Part shown: positions 1 through 9,574 of the stretch, piece by piece
How positions within the stretch are numbered: the stretch's first letter is position 1
Layout of the letters: each line of letters starts with the position of its first letter
From: G963664585 sp963664585
GTDB lineage: Bacteria; Bacillota; Clostridia; Oscillospirales; Ruminococcaceae
Length of the DNA: 64,000 nt
Assembly: GCA_963664585.2 (NCBI GenBank)
Contig: CAXXEO010000026.1
Location: 110,792 to 174,791 of the forward strand
Direction of reading: 5' to 3'
Notes under the pieces: generated by a model
Seen by the model: the letters and a program-made list of their open reading frames with translations, nothing else
Database searches by the model: none
Told to the model about the DNA's origin: nothing
Position numbers and translations under genes: made by a program

Positions 1-191
1 AGCACATCAGATATGTCGAAAACAACCCGATCCTGTACGCCAAGCATGATATCCAGCCCTCTCAGGCCGCTATCCAGCTCGATTATCAGTACTCTTCGGC
101 CAATCTCCGCAAGCGCCCTGCCTAGCATAACACATACGGTAGACTTGCCGGTGCCGCCTTTGCCTGATGTGACTAGTATCGTCCGGTACAT
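1..191 (-). CDS. minD: MinD-like P-loop ATPase, N-terminal fragment
   Basis: Only the first 63 codons are inside the window; the gene continues past base 1. The start is the ATG at 189-191. The protein opens MYRTILVTSGKGGTGKST, a deviant Walker A motif (KGGTGKS) of the MinD/ParA ATPases, followed by LIIELDSGLRGLDIMLG, which resembles the MinD N-terminus. MinD binds the membrane with ATP and positions the division septum. It lies downstream of mreB-mreC-mreD-mrdA on the same strand, as in many Clostridia. No minC is visible between mrdA and this gene. A different ParA/MinD family member cannot be excluded from so short a piece. Confidence 0.72.
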   Translation of the reverse strand, partial: MYRTILVTSGKGGTGKSTVCVMLGRALAEIGRRVLIIELDSGLRGLDIMLGVQDRVVFDISDV

Positions 192-284
192 ATGGACCCC
201 TTTCTGTATATTTTACCATATTAATCAGAAAAACAACAGGGAGTCAAAAGAAAAAAATTAAAATAATTCATCTATAAAAAATAT

Positions 285-394
285 CTAGTACTTTGTTGCA
301 ACTAAATCCTATATGACAATAGGTTAAATGCGCTTGTATATTCCCTCGCCTTTGGCGGGGAAATATACAAGTTTAAGATGAGACAATATACTAG
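285..394. repeat. R2 palindromic repeat, copy a
   Basis: About 110 bp bounded by CTAG at both ends. The left end reads CTAGTACTTTGTTGCAAC and the reverse complement of the right end reads CTAGTATATTGTCTCATC, so the ends form imperfect inverted repeats. A GC-rich hairpin (CCTCGCC..GGCGGGG) flanked by TGTATATT/AAATATACA sits in the middle. Related copies occur at 9575, 12526, 18113 and 51496. It fills most of the gap between minD and mrdA. Confidence 0.8.
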
Positions 395-416
395 ATTATA
401 TGAAGTTTGTGGGGTA

Positions 417-2414
417 TTATGGCAACAGCTCACCAACTGGAAGGGATGTCTGAGAAACTGAGTTGTGAAAGAAATAGGAATCAAAGATTGCCTTGGCGAC
501 CGGCGCGCCGGTATATCCGTGCCATCCCTTTTCGATGACCACCGCGATCGCAATCTGCGGATCTTCGGCAGGGGCAAAGCAGATGTAGGTCGAGTTGGGA
601 AAGGCGGTTGTTTCAGGCGTTCCCGTCTTGGAAGCCACAGTGATCGGATAGGTGCCGAATGTTGCCGCAGAGGTACCACCGGGTTTCGACGCGGCTACCA
701 TGCCCTGAATGACCGTTTCAAAAGCCGACTGGGGCACGTTGTCCATCTGATTGGCAACCTCAGGGGTATATTCTGAAACCTGCTTGTCAAAGTTATAGCT
801 GTTAACCGAGCGGATAATGCTCACCTTCATACGTTTTCCGCGGTTGGCGATGGTCGCCGTATAACTGGCGAGCTGCAAAGGGGTAAAGCGGTTATCAAGC
901 TGTCCGATGGCGGCCTGAAGCACGTCTCCGGGGCGATCGGTTGAGGGGTCATTGAGCTGACCTGTCTTTTCGGAAAGTTGTATTCCCGTGGGTTCGCCCA
1001 GCCCGAGCTGGCGGGCATATTTATTCATGGTTGCAATGCCAAGCTGTCTGCCTGTGTCATAGAAAAAGCTGTTACAGGAAACGCGCAGCGCGTCCCGGAC
1101 AGTAAGCGGCCCATGATAGGAAAGGCAGGTGGGTTGATACGTCGGGTAAAAGGTATAGACCCGCGTGCAGTTGACCACCGAAGAAGAGGTGATCACCCCT
1201 TCGGTGAGGCCTGCAATTGCCACTGTGGGCTTAAAGCAAGAACCGGGTGCGTATTGCCCCGAAAGGGACCGGTTAAAAAGAGGATGCCGACTGTCGGCGG
1301 AAAGGCTGGCGTAGTCCTTTGAATAGGTGGCCAGATCGTAGGAAGGATAGCTGACCAAGGCAAGCACTTCGCCGGTTTTGACGTCGATGACGGCGACGGC
1401 ACCTGAATCAGCCTCTCTGCCCTTGCCTTCTGGCGCAGTCTTCTGCAGGTTTTTGATCTGTGCCTCAAGCGCTTGTGCAGCCACCTGCTGAAGCCCTTTA
1501 TCTATTGTGAGTGAGACCGTGTTTCCCGGTACTGGCGCTTCTTCGACTTTGATGTCCGTCACAGTGCCGTCCGCATCCAGATAGACTCTGCGGCGTCCGG
1601 CCGTGCCACGCAGCTCGCTTTCGAAGGCCTTTTCGATGCCGTCTTTGCCAACAAGGTCGTTGCGGAGATAGCCCTTCTCTTTATAATTGGCGTATTCATC
1701 CATATAGATGGGGCCAACCGTTCCCAGAATATGTGGCAGAAGACTTCCGTTTTGGTATTGACGCGTGGCACTTTCCTGTATATCTACGCCGGGCAAATCA
1801 AAGCTCATTTGCTTGATATACGTGGCAGCAGAAATGGACACACCTTTTGAGAAGGTATACTGAGCTGAGAGGGAAAAGCCCCTCTGCTCCATCTCATAAC
1901 GGACACCCGAGACCAGACGAAGTTCCTCAGCGGTGCAATTCTGAAGCGAGTACCGCTCGCTCAACCAGTAGAGAGCGTCGGCAGCAGTGGCATAATCACC
2001 AATATTCAAGAATTTTTTTAACCTTGTCACATCACTGTCAAGCCCCTGTATGTAGTCATAGGGTGCTTGGTTGGTGATCGGAAGTTCATCTATCCATCCC
2101 TCGCCCAGAGAAGTCAAAATTCCGGCGCTTTTAATAATGATGTCGTTTTCTTTACCGCTGGGTAGAAGCGCCCGGTCAAAAACAATGTCAAAGCCGGTCT
2201 GATTATAAGCCAGGGGACGACCGTATCTATCCACAATCTCACCGCGAGCCGCCTGTATCGTTTGGGTGCGGCTGGACCCCTGAGCAAGAGTTTCCTGATA
2301 GCTTTGGCCGTTGACTACCTGCATATCCATCAGCCGAAAGACATAGGTTAAGGCGATGACAGTAAACAATCCGCCCACCAGAAGAAGTCTTATTCGTTCG
2401 GTTGATAGTTTCAT
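417..2414 (-). CDS. mrdA: Penicillin-binding protein 2 (elongation transpeptidase)
   Basis: Class B penicillin-binding protein of 665 residues that cross-links peptidoglycan during cell elongation. A single N-terminal membrane segment spans about residues 10-27, followed by the dimerisation/pedestal domain (RGEIVDRYGRPLA, about 57-69). The transpeptidase domain has the three active-site motifs: SCFK at 392-395 (catalytic Ser392), SCN at 446-448 and KTG at 596-598. It follows mreB, mreC and mreD on the same strand, the classic rod-complex order, so it should work with MreBCD and a RodA polymerase. The gap to mreD holds a hairpin with the same core as the R2 repeats. The reading frame is intact and of normal length. 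Confidence 0.95.
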   Translation of the reverse strand: MKLSTERIRLLLVGGLFTVIALTYVFRLMDMQVVNGQSYQETLAQGSSRTQTIQAARGEIVDRYGRPLAYNQTGFDIVFDRALLPSGKENDIIIKSAGILTSLGEGWIDELPITNQAPYDYIQGLDSDVTRLKKFLNIGDYATAADALYWLSERYSLQNCTAEELRLVSGVRYEMEQRGFSLSAQYTFSKGVSISAATYIKQMSFDLPGVDIQESATRQYQNGSLLPHILGTVGPIYMDEYANYKEKGYLRNDLVGKDGIEKAFESELRGTAGRRRVYLDADGTVTDIKVEEAPVPGNTVSLTIDKGLQQVAAQALEAQIKNLQKTAPEGKGREADSGAVAVIDVKTGEVLALVSYPSYDLATYSKDYASLSADSRHPLFNRSLSGQYAPGSCFKPTVAIAGLTEGVITSSSVVNCTRVYTFYPTYQPTCLSYHGPLTVRDALRVSCNSFFYDTGRQLGIATMNKYARQLGLGEPTGIQLSEKTGQLNDPSTDRPGDVLQAAIGQLDNRFTPLQLASYTATIANRGKRMKVSIIRSVNSYNFDKQVSEYTPEVANQMDNVPQSAFETVIQGMVAASKPGGTSAATFGTYPITVASKTGTPETTAFPNSTYICFAPAEDPQIAIAVVIEKGWHGYTGAPVAKAIFDSYFFHNSVSQTSLPVGELLP

Positions 2415-2454
2415 TTTATCCTCTTTTCCCTTTGGTTGGCGTGCATCTTAGCCA

Positions 2455-2487
2455 TGTATATCCTCCGCCGATGGCAGGGGATATACA
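2455..2487. repeat. Lone GC-core hairpin related to R2
   Basis: TGTATATCC and GGGATATACA form a stem around CCGCCGATGGCAG. Stem and core resemble the centre of R2 copy e at 51548-51580. It lies between mreD and mrdA within one gene cluster and looks like a decayed or partial repeat. It could weaken transcription between the two genes. Confidence 0.5.
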
Positions 2488-2503
2488 AAATACTTTGAAT
2501 CCA

Positions 2504-3025
2504 CTAGGGTTCCAATCTCTCTTGAAACTTTTTATAATAGACATGCACTCCCATATTGATGGGAATCGCACATATCGTTGTGTACAAAATCATCGGTACT
2601 GAATGGTTGTAAAAAATCAGCGATGCATCCTTCAGCCCCCACATACCATAGAGAAAAAAATAGTGGGCCAGACAGATCGTGACAGCGGTAGCAAAAGTAA
2701 GAATGATGGCGCTTCGAAGGCCAGGCCTCATAAGATAGATTACCAAAAGGCCCGCCGCCACACAAGAGACCAGCATGATAATTGAGTTGATACCGAAAAG
2801 GGTAAAGGCGCCAAAGTCCAGAAGAAGGCCGCAAAGGACCCCATATAGCCCCCCCACAAACTCACCTTCCACCATGGCGATGCAGATGGCCAATGGAACA
2901 ATCAGCATCGGCTTCACGCCGAACAGGGAAAAAAATCGCGGAGTGACTTGCAGTACATAAAGCAGCAGCATAGCAAGGGCATATCCCGTATGCTTTACTG
3001 CATGGACAAGCTTCTGACGCTGCAT
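2504..3025 (-). CDS. mreD: Rod shape-determining membrane protein MreD
   Basis: Small integral membrane protein of 173 residues with several hydrophobic segments. The run GGLYGVLCGLLLDFG (about 58-72) is typical of MreD, which lies in the membrane and couples MreB and MreC to the elongation machinery. Its ATG overlaps the mreC stop by one base (TGATG), so the two are translationally coupled. Identity rests on hydrophobic pattern plus position between mreC and mrdA, because MreD sequences diverge strongly. Confidence 0.88.
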   Translation of the reverse strand: MQRQKLVHAVKHTGYALAMLLLYVLQVTPRFFSLFGVKPMLIVPLAICIAMVEGEFVGGLYGVLCGLLLDFGAFTLFGINSIIMLVSCVAAGLLVIYLMRPGLRSAIILTFATAVTICLAHYFFLYGMWGLKDASLIFYNHSVPMILYTTICAIPINMGVHVYYKKFQERLEP

Positions 3026-3894
3026 CAGTCTCCCCCCTGACCGGCTGCTGTTTGAGCCAACTTGCCCTCAAAGGATTTAATGACCAATACACTTTTTACC
3101 GTACGCAGGTCCAAAAGCGGACTGACAACCGCATAAAGGGAAAGACCGTGGTCCTCAGGGCGCACCTGGGTCACCTGTCCAACAATTAGATCGCTGGGAA
3201 AGATACCGCCAATACCTGTGGTGATGATAATGTCACCCGCAGAAATGCTTGCATCCCTGGAAAGATAGCCAAACTTGCAAAGGCCATCCTCGGAAAGCGC
3301 CACAGTTCCGCTCATCACACCCGTATCTCTGGTGATGACATCCATACCCCCGATGTTCATATTCACATCGAGAAGGGTCATCACTTTGGAATGAGTAAGT
3401 CCTGCCTCGCTGATCATCCCCACCAGGCCGCTTGGGCTGATCACTGGGTCATGAAGCGAAATACCATTAACCGTGCCTTTGTCGATCGTAAAGGAATAAA
3501 ACCTGTCGGCCGGATCTCTGCCGATGACCGAAGCCGTCTCAAAATCGAAGTCCGGATTGCTCTCCTTCAGGTCCAGGTATTGTTTAAGCTGTTCATTTTC
3601 TTCTTTATACTGGGCGAAATCCACCAGCTTTTCATTGAGCAGGCGCATCTGCTTCTTAAGCTCTTCATTTTCCTCGGCCAGCTTTCCGGCGCTTAGGATG
3701 TTGTCAAAAAAGCCACCCACCGTATTGCTTACCGCTGTTGAAACCCTCATGGCCGGCGTGAGCACAATGCCTAAAAGTTTGGAAGTAAGAGGGACCAGCC
3801 CCCCGGCCCAGGCGGCCCTAAGCATAAAGGAAAACAGCAATACAAGAATCGCCGCCAAAATTTTAAACCGCGGACTTTTCAAAAAGTCTTCCAC
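3025..3894 (-). CDS. mreC: Rod shape-determining protein MreC
   Basis: Protein of 289 residues with one N-terminal membrane segment (about 11-30), a coiled coil rich in E/K/L (about 70-112, LAEENEELKKQMRLLNEKL), and the extracellular beta-rich MreC domain (IGRDPADRFYSFTIDKG, GLVGMISEAG, VISPLL-like end). MreC links cytoplasmic MreB to the cell-wall synthases outside. It sits 30 bases downstream of mreB and overlaps mreD, so the three form one transcription unit. Confidence 0.95.
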   Translation of the reverse strand: MEDFLKSPRFKILAAILVLLFSFMLRAAWAGGLVPLTSKLLGIVLTPAMRVSTAVSNTVGGFFDNILSAGKLAEENEELKKQMRLLNEKLVDFAQYKEENEQLKQYLDLKESNPDFDFETASVIGRDPADRFYSFTIDKGTVNGISLHDPVISPSGLVGMISEAGLTHSKVMTLLDVNMNIGGMDVITRDTGVMSGTVALSEDGLCKFGYLSRDASISAGDIIITTGIGGIFPSDLIVGQVTQVRPEDHGLSLYAVVSPLLDLRTVKSVLVIKSFEGKLAQTAAGQGGD

Positions 3895-3924
3895 CGCTGC
3901 CTCCCCTCTGCTGGCTTTGCATGC

Positions 3925-4950
3925 TTAGCGTTTTCTATCATCATCTCCTGCGAGAACCTCGCGGAGACGGTCGATGTCATCAAGTACTTTTCCCGTGCCC
4001 AAGGCAACACAATCAAGCGGATTTTCTGCCACATAGACGACCATGCCGGTCTCGCGCGCGACAAGCTTATCCAATCCGCGAAGAAGGGCACCACCGCCGG
4101 TGAGCATGATGCCATGGTCAATAATGTCGGCGGAAAGTTCAGGCGGGGTTCTTTCCAAGGTCATTTTGATTGCCTCAACCACCTGAGAGATAGGATCGGC
4201 TAGAGCTTCACGCACCTCGGAAGGGGAAATCAGAATATTTTTTGGCAGGCCGTCCACAAGGTTGCGTCCCTTAATCTCCATGGGCGTCTCATCATCATAG
4301 GGATAGGCCGAGCCGATCTTAATCTTGATGTCCTCGGCGGTTCTTTCGCCGATGAGCAGGTTAAACTTGCGCTTGACATACTGGATAATGGATCTGTCAA
4401 ACTCATCTCCGCCCACACGGACTGAGCGCGCTGCAACGATTCCGCCCAGAGAGATCACCGCAACCTCACTTGTGCCGCCGCCAATGTCCACCACCATGCT
4501 TCCGGTCGCCTCTGAAACGGGAAGACCAGCACCAATTGCGGCAGCCATAGGCTCCTCAATAATGGAAACTTGGCGGGCACCTGCCTTAAGAGCAGCCTCT
4601 TTGACCGCACGCCGCTCAACTTCGGTAACACCCGAGGGAATGCAGATAATGACCCTGGGGCGCGCGAAAATGGAATTATTAAATACTTTTTTGATGAATA
4701 TTTGAAGCATGCTTGCCGTGATGTCGAAGTCGGCGATTACACCATCCTTCAGAGGCCGCACCGCTATAATCGAACCAGGTGTACGACCAATAACCTCTTT
4801 AGCTTCCTGCCCCACGAAACGGACGGTGTCCGTTCTGGTATCCACAGCGACCACCGACGGCTCCCGCATAATAATGCCCTTACCCTTCATAAAAATAAGG
4901 GTATTTGCCGTTCCTAAATCAATTCCGATGTCTTTTGACATTCCGAACAT
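3925..4950 (-). CDS. mreB: Actin-like cell-shape protein MreB
   Basis: Actin-fold filament protein of 341 residues that guides lateral wall synthesis from the inner membrane face. The first phosphate motif GIDLGTANT is at residues 9-17. Further ATP-site signatures are [19 protein letters not shown] and [15 protein letters not shown]. The chosen ATG at 4950 has AGGAGA about 10 bases upstream; an internal Met at residue 4 is a less likely start. First gene of the mreB-mreC-mreD-mrdA cluster and of normal length. Confidence 0.97.
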   Translation of the reverse strand: MFGMSKDIGIDLGTANTLIFMKGKGIIMREPSVVAVDTRTDTVRFVGQEAKEVIGRTPGSIIAVRPLKDGVIADFDITASMLQIFIKKVFNNSIFARPRVIICIPSGVTEVERRAVKEAALKAGARQVSIIEEPMAAAIGAGLPVSEATGSMVVDIGGGTSEVAVISLGGIVAARSVRVGGDEFDRSIIQYVKRKFNLLIGERTAEDIKIKIGSAYPYDDETPMEIKGRNLVDGLPKNILISPSEVREALADPISQVVEAIKMTLERTPPELSADIIDHGIMLTGGGALLRGLDKLVARETGMVVYVAENPLDCVALGTGKVLDDIDRLREVLAGDDDRKR

Positions 4951-5048
4951 ATCGTGTTTGTCTCCTTTCGGGTATCCTCTATTTTATTCTTGTTCATTTG
5001 CTCCTAGACTTATTATTATAACCTTAAACACCGGCAGGCTGCAAGCAT

Positions 5049-5609
5049 TCACAGTATTTTTTCTTCTTTTAATAGGTAATAAAGGCTATTTATAGGCAAT
5101 CCCATCACATTATAGTAGTCTCCCTCGATTCGAGGGATATAAACACCGCCCAAACCCTGTATACCATAGGCCCCCGCCTTATCCATAGGTTCCCCTGTGG
5201 CGACGTACCCATCGATCTCATCGTCACTCATCGGTGAGAAGGTCACGATCGTGCTGGCTGTAAACTGACGGCGACCGCCGGGATGAAGAACCGTAACCCC
5301 CGTGTGAACCCTATGACTTTTTCCGGACAAAAGTCCAAGCATTCTCAAAGCGTCCGCTTTGTCCAGCGGCTTGCCCAGAATCACGCCATCCTGCTCCACC
5401 ACGGTGTCGGCACCAATGACGGCCGCATCAGGGTTTTGACGAAAAACTTCATATGCTTTAAGCCCTGAGAGATAGAGAACTGCATCCAAGGCAGTGATGC
5501 CAATGTCAAAAGATTCATCCACGTCTGGGATGACAATCTCAAAATCCCCTGTGATCAGATTGATTAATTCTTTTCTGCGTGGGGACCCCGAGGCAAGTAT
5601 CAACTTCAT
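5049..5609 (-). CDS. maf: Maf family nucleoside-triphosphate pyrophosphatase
   Basis: Protein of 186 residues with the Maf N-terminal signature LASGSPRRKELI, the substrate loop at AVIGADTVV and the QGLGGVYIPRIEGDYYNVMGLP tail. Maf proteins hydrolyse non-canonical or methylated nucleotides (dTTP/UTP-type) to monophosphates and are linked to septum control. The open frame extends 28 codons upstream, but the ATG at 5607-5609 begins the family-conserved MKLILASGS, so it was chosen. Location next to mreB is the usual Firmicutes arrangement. Confidence 0.93.
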   Translation of the reverse strand: MKLILASGSPRRKELINLITGDFEIVIPDVDESFDIGITALDAVLYLSGLKAYEVFRQNPDAAVIGADTVVEQDGVILGKPLDKADALRMLGLLSGKSHRVHTGVTVLHPGGRRQFTASTIVTFSPMSDDEIDGYVATGEPMDKAGAYGIQGLGGVYIPRIEGDYYNVMGLPINSLYYLLKEEKIL

Positions 5610-5742
5610 ATCATTCTCTTTTCTGTTTATGCGTTGTAAAATAACCGTGACCGAACATCCGGGGAAGGAAGGCGGTCTGTATTTGGTCCACAAGTTGGGT
5701 TAGCCGAGATATAAGCTGCGGTTTTTTCTCTGTTGAGTCTCA

Positions 5743-6012
5743 CTACAACTTTTTGACAAGCCCCTTATAGACGAAAATGGAGCCTAAAATTGTCAATATT
5801 TGAGCCACATTAATTTTCATCTCAAACCCAAATGCCAGTCGAATGATTAGAAGGTCTAAAACCATGGGTGAATCGGCGGAAAGCCCGATACTTCGCCCAA
5901 ACCCCAGCCAGCTGACGGATGGAATCTGTGCGGCAAAGTTAGCCACAAGCGCACCGACGATCGTACCCGCAAGGATACAGAAGAGAAAAAGTATGTCTCT
6001 TTTCAGCTTCAT
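5743..6012 (-). CDS. DUF4321 small membrane protein
   Basis: Protein of 89 residues with a hydrophobic segment at about 7-27 (ILFLFCILAGTIVGALVANF) and a second near the C-terminus (about 70-85). Length and the pattern LAG..VG.L matched to a WLGFGRS-type centre fit the DUF4321 family, which commonly sits next to maf and mreB in Clostridia. Function is unknown. It is the first gene before maf on the minus strand, and an R1 repeat lies just upstream of its start. Confidence 0.75.
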   Translation of the reverse strand: MKLKRDILFLFCILAGTIVGALVANFAAQIPSVSWLGFGRSIGLSADSPMVLDLLIIRLAFGFEMKINVAQILTILGSIFVYKGLVKKL

Positions 6013-6054
6013 AATGCCCGATATCTCTCCTTTATATGCCGTTATTTTCCATTC

Positions 6055-6161
6055 TATAGTTGATTAACTTGAAAACAAGCTTGTGATTTTCTTCCCCCGC
6101 CGAAGGCGGGGGAAGAAAATGACGTTTTAACTATAGCCAGTTTTTAAGTTAATTGGCTATA
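6055..6161 (+). repeat. R1 palindromic repeat, copy 1
   Basis: Near-consensus R1 element of about 105 bp. It begins TATAGTTGATTAACTTGAAA and ends AAGTTAATTGGCTATA, with a perfect CCCCCGCC-GAA-GGCGGGGG hairpin in the middle. The outer arms are imperfect inverted repeats (TATAGTTGATTAACTTGAAA against TATAGCCAATTAACTTAAAA from the other end). Lies between dut and the DUF4321 gene. Confidence 0.9.
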
Positions 6162-6257
6162 TATGTTTTATATCAGCAGATCTTTCTATGTGAGGCATGC
6201 TTGCATAGATCTGCCCCTCTTTATCGGAAGGGCCAGAAAATGGTATGACACTATAGC

Positions 6258-6695
6258 TTATCCCTTTCCGGTTGAGCCGAATCCGCCTGCCCCGCGTTCG
6301 GTTTCGGGAAGGACGTCTACCTCACAGAGCTCGGGGGTGTCAATATCGATGATCAACATTTGGGCAATTCTTTCCCCAGGCGTAAAGATATAGGGGGCGT
6401 GCCCGTTATTGATGAGTCCCACCATGATTTCCCCGCGGTAGTCGCAGTCGATAACGCCCACGCCGTTGGCGGGCATAATCCCCTTCTTAATGCCAAGTCC
6501 GCTTCGTCCAAAGACGAGGGCGGCTTTTCCAGATGGCAGTGCGATAGCAATCCCTGTAGGCAGCACGGCGATTTCACCGGGGCTAAGGGTAAACTCATGG
6601 CTGATGCAGCAGCGCAGGTCATAGCCCGCACTTCCTTCGGTCGCCCTTGTGGGCAGTTGGGCCCCGGGGCTGAGCTTTTTTATCATCAAGGACAT
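6258..6695 (-). CDS. dut: dUTP diphosphatase
   Basis: Homotrimeric dUTPase of 145 residues that converts dUTP to dUMP and pyrophosphate, keeping uracil out of DNA and feeding dTMP synthesis. All family motifs are visible: AGYDL (23-27), FGRSGLG (62-68), NGVGVIDCDYRGEI (77-90, with the catalytic Asp), GERIAQM (107-113) and the glycine-rich RGAGGFGSTG tail (134-143). It stands alone, with an R1 repeat on each side, so it is probably a single-gene unit. Confidence 0.96.
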   Translation of the reverse strand: MSLMIKKLSPGAQLPTRATEGSAGYDLRCCISHEFTLSPGEIAVLPTGIAIALPSGKAALVFGRSGLGIKKGIMPANGVGVIDCDYRGEIMVGLINNGHAPYIFTPGERIAQMLIIDIDTPELCEVDVLPETERGAGGFGSTGKG

Positions 6696-6741
6696 TGGGT
6701 TCCTCCTTATTTCTACTGTTGTTTTGGCAAATCAGTATATT

Positions 6742-6847
6742 TATAGTTGATTAACATGAAAACAAGCTTGTGATTTCTTGCCTCGCCGAAGGCGGGGCAA
6801 GAAAATGACGTTTTATATATAGCCAGTTTTTAAGTTAATTGGCTATA
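6742..6847 (+). repeat. R1 palindromic repeat, copy 2
   Basis: R1 element with an A for T change in TTAACATGAAA and central hairpin TTGCCTCGCC..GGCGGGGCAA. The two hairpin arms differ from other copies but still pair with each other, which is a compensatory pattern. Lies between the U32 peptidase gene and dut. Confidence 0.9.
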
Positions 6848-6879
6848 ATATTTTGCTATACCGCCTTATTGGCACGCGT

Positions 6880-8949
6880 TTATCCTACCCCGCGATAGTA
6901 AAGTCCTCGCGTCCAGTCTCCCTGTGGGGGGGCTTTTTTACGGAAGGCAGAGAGAATTGCGAGACACTTCCCGGCGTCCTCATCCGTAAAATAAAGGGTA
7001 AGGAAGTCAAAACTTAATAGCTCATCGATACGGTCTGCGAGATAAAGGGGGACGGAGTTGAATATTTCGGCGATTCCATCGGAACAGTCCACCATAAATT
7101 TGGTTCCCGTTCGGTCGGTCATCGTCTCGAAACCACCGCACTGCGCGCAGCCGCCTGCCGCCTTGATGGGGCAATTTCGCACCGCCATGGCCGGAAGTCG
7201 CCCATAGGCCAGAATACCCACGGGAACATCCCCATTCAATCTTCTGGCATCGGAGAGAAGAAGCTCAAAAGAAAGCTGGCAGTCTTCCAAACCGGCCTTG
7301 GTAAGCTCTTCCAGGCTCAGGAAATTGGTTACGCCCAACGAGTAGCCGCCCTTTGGACTCATCCCCGCCTCTAAAGCAAGCTTTATGGCACCCAGACTTC
7401 CGCACCACGCGCTTTTGACACCCAGTTTCCTAAGCTCAACCAACGCTTTTATAAGCCACTGTTCATCACCGGGAAAGAGTATACGGGGGATTTCAGCGGT
7501 ATAATGATCAAAAGAGGGGATACTTTCCTCGGAAAGCCCCTTTAAAAGCTCTTTAACGGGCAGGCTTATATCCGCGGCTTCCTCCAGAAGCTGAGGGGTC
7601 AGCTGACGACGTGAGTGCAGACGCACCCTTATTTCGGGTTGCTCACGCCCGCTTTGATGGAGGGGGGGATTGTCCAAAGTTTCCACTCTGTCCACGAAGG
7701 CCACATGGCGGACAGAGGCCCGAAGCTTGGTCAGTTCCTCCAGCGCACGGCGGCGGAGGTCGTTAAGGGCGGATACGGGCAACATCAATCCGCCCTCAAT
7801 GTTGAAGCTTGTCCCGTCCAGACGGTAGGGTGTCCCACCGAGCTTGGAAAGGCCTGCGCCGGCCCTCTCGGCGTCGGTTGGTTTGTTGATGGCGATCTGG
7901 GGGATTTCGCCACTCACCTTTACATGATTACTGTCCTGATCCTGTACCGAAAGAGTGGTGGGAGTATCCCGCTTCATGGAAAATTCCAGCGAGATTCCCA
8001 CACCAGGGAATTCATCCTTATAAAGCGCTTGGGCGTCTTTTAAGGCGGGCCTGGCGGCCATCACATCCTCGCGGCCCCGGATACCAAACATTTTTTTATC
8101 GATTTGCCCATCAAAATAGCCGCTGGTAAAGCCGCTTCGAGAAAAGACGGACTGCAAAAGCTCCATGTCCGGCTCGCCGCCGTCGCGGGCAAGTCGGCAG
8201 GCGGTAACAGCCGCCGCCACATATTCGGGACGCTTCATCCGTCCTTCGATCTTCAGGGCAGCCACACCCAGCTCGCAAAGCTCCTGAATGCGGGGGATCA
8301 AACTCATATCCTTAAGTGACAGACCGCACTGGATCCCGCCCTTTGCCTGAAAAGGAAGACGGCAGGGCTGAGCACACATGCCGCGGTTTCCGCTTCTTCC
8401 CCCGATGAGGGCGCTCATATAGCACTGGCCGGAGATACTCATACAGTGGGCGCCGTGAACAAACATTTCGCATTCAATCCCCGAAACGGCCACCATTTCC
8501 TCAATTTCCTTCTTAGAAAGCTCACGGGCGATGACCGCCCGTTTCACCCCGATTTCCTTTGCAAACCGGAGCCCGGCGGGTGAAGTGATGGACATCTGGG
8601 TAGAGGCGTGAAGCTCAATGTCGGGCACACACTCTCTCACGATGTGCGCTACGCCTAGATCCTGCACAATCAGGGCGTCCACTCCAGCTTCAGCCGCATC
8701 CCTGACCGCATTTTTAAGGGCGGAAAGCTCCCGGCCAAAAACAAGGGTGTTCAGTGTCTGATAGACCTTTACCCCTCGGATATGACAGTATTCAACTCCA
8801 CGCGAAAACGCTTCTTTGCTAAAATTTTGGGCACCGGCCCTGGCGTTAAAGCCCACGCCGCCCATATATACGGCATCACAGCCGCTTCGCACCGCCGCGA
8901 TGAGAGATTCCTCCCCTCCCGCGGGGGCCAATATTTCAAGCTTTCTCAT
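6880..8949 (-). CDS. U32 family peptidase/RNA-modification protein with DUF3656-type extension
   Basis: Protein of 689 residues in the U32 family (YegQ/RlhA/YhbU type). The N-terminus MRKLEILAPAGG and barrel strands (DAVYMGG, GVDALIVQDLGV, LHASTQMSI) are typical. The signature around EMFVHGAHCMSISGQCYMS is present, with His where Leu/Ile/Val is usual before the first Cys. Further Cys (RGMCAQPC) and a C-terminal NCPIKAAGGCAQCGG cluster suggest an iron-sulfur site, as in the tRNA/rRNA hydroxylation branch. The start overlaps the zapA stop by four bases (ATGA), as in many Firmicutes. Protease or RNA-hydroxylation role is not decided by the sequence. Confidence 0.85.
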   Translation of the reverse strand: MRKLEILAPAGGEESLIAAVRSGCDAVYMGGVGFNARAGAQNFSKEAFSRGVEYCHIRGVKVYQTLNTLVFGRELSALKNAVRDAAEAGVDALIVQDLGVAHIVRECVPDIELHASTQMSITSPAGLRFAKEIGVKRAVIARELSKKEIEEMVAVSGIECEMFVHGAHCMSISGQCYMSALIGGRSGNRGMCAQPCRLPFQAKGGIQCGLSLKDMSLIPRIQELCELGVAALKIEGRMKRPEYVAAAVTACRLARDGGEPDMELLQSVFSRSGFTSGYFDGQIDKKMFGIRGREDVMAARPALKDAQALYKDEFPGVGISLEFSMKRDTPTTLSVQDQDSNHVKVSGEIPQIAINKPTDAERAGAGLSKLGGTPYRLDGTSFNIEGGLMLPVSALNDLRRRALEELTKLRASVRHVAFVDRVETLDNPPLHQSGREQPEIRVRLHSRRQLTPQLLEEAADISLPVKELLKGLSEESIPSFDHYTAEIPRILFPGDEQWLIKALVELRKLGVKSAWCGSLGAIKLALEAGMSPKGGYSLGVTNFLSLEELTKAGLEDCQLSFELLLSDARRLNGDVPVGILAYGRLPAMAVRNCPIKAAGGCAQCGGFETMTDRTGTKFMVDCSDGIAEIFNSVPLYLADRIDELLSFDFLTLYFTDEDAGKCLAILSAFRKKAPPQGDWTRGLYYRGVG

Positions 8950-9293
8950 CGTTTTGGCTCTTGCTTATAACCATAAGCCTCTAAAAGTTTATTCAGTCGG
9001 GTGATCTCACGGCGGGCATCATCCAGTTCCACGCGCGCGCGGGTGGCATCTTCGAGATAGTCAGCCAACTGGGCACGCATGTGATCCGAAGCCTGCTCAC
9101 TCTTTCTATAGGCATCAACAGAATTGAGGGCGGCGAGGACCAATGCCCCGTTAAGGGACACTTTTGAGCCATCCAGCATATGCTGTTTGACCTGCTTGTC
9201 AATTTCCACACCCAGCGTCTTAACATATGTCTCATCCTCTGTGGTGGATATAACATAGGGCGCGCCGCAGATTTCGATCTTAATTTTGTTCAT
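8946..9293 (-). CDS. zapA: Cell division protein ZapA
   Basis: Protein of 115 residues. The N-terminal ZapA domain (MNKIKIEICGAPYVISTTED) is followed by a long helix rich in E, R and L (about 70-108), which forms the coiled coil of the ZapA dimer. ZapA bundles FtsZ protofilaments at the division ring. The frame runs 40 codons further upstream, but the family start and an AAGGCGG ribosome site place the start at the ATG at 9293 (the adjacent ATG at 9296 is equally possible). Coupled to the U32 gene by a 4-base overlap. Confidence 0.85.
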   Translation of the reverse strand: MNKIKIEICGAPYVISTTEDETYVKTLGVEIDKQVKQHMLDGSKVSLNGALVLAALNSVDAYRKSEQASDHMRAQLADYLEDATRARVELDDARREITRLNKLLEAYGYKQEPKR

Positions 9294-9574
9294 CATTACC
9301 GCCTTTTCTCCAGCGACCATCTGTAAATAACGCCTCACATCTACCCCTGTCGCCGGAAGGGGATAGGCGGACTGATTTATCCAAATTACCAACTGCCTTA
9401 TTTCAGGCACCAACTGTATAATCGAATTTTGGTATATATTTTAATTATAATACATCACCCTTTGATAGGAAAGAGATGAACTCAAATTTTCAGTATATTT
9501 GTCGCTTTATAGTCATTTTTTACACCTCGTTCATTTTATCGCAGAAGATTTGTAATGACTGAAAATAACATCGG

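Noticed and set aside
978..1322. Long open frames on the strand opposite mrdA, gyrB, amylase, thrC and oadA
   Set aside because: They lie entirely inside well-supported genes and encode low-complexity Arg/Ser/Pro-rich products typical of antisense frames.
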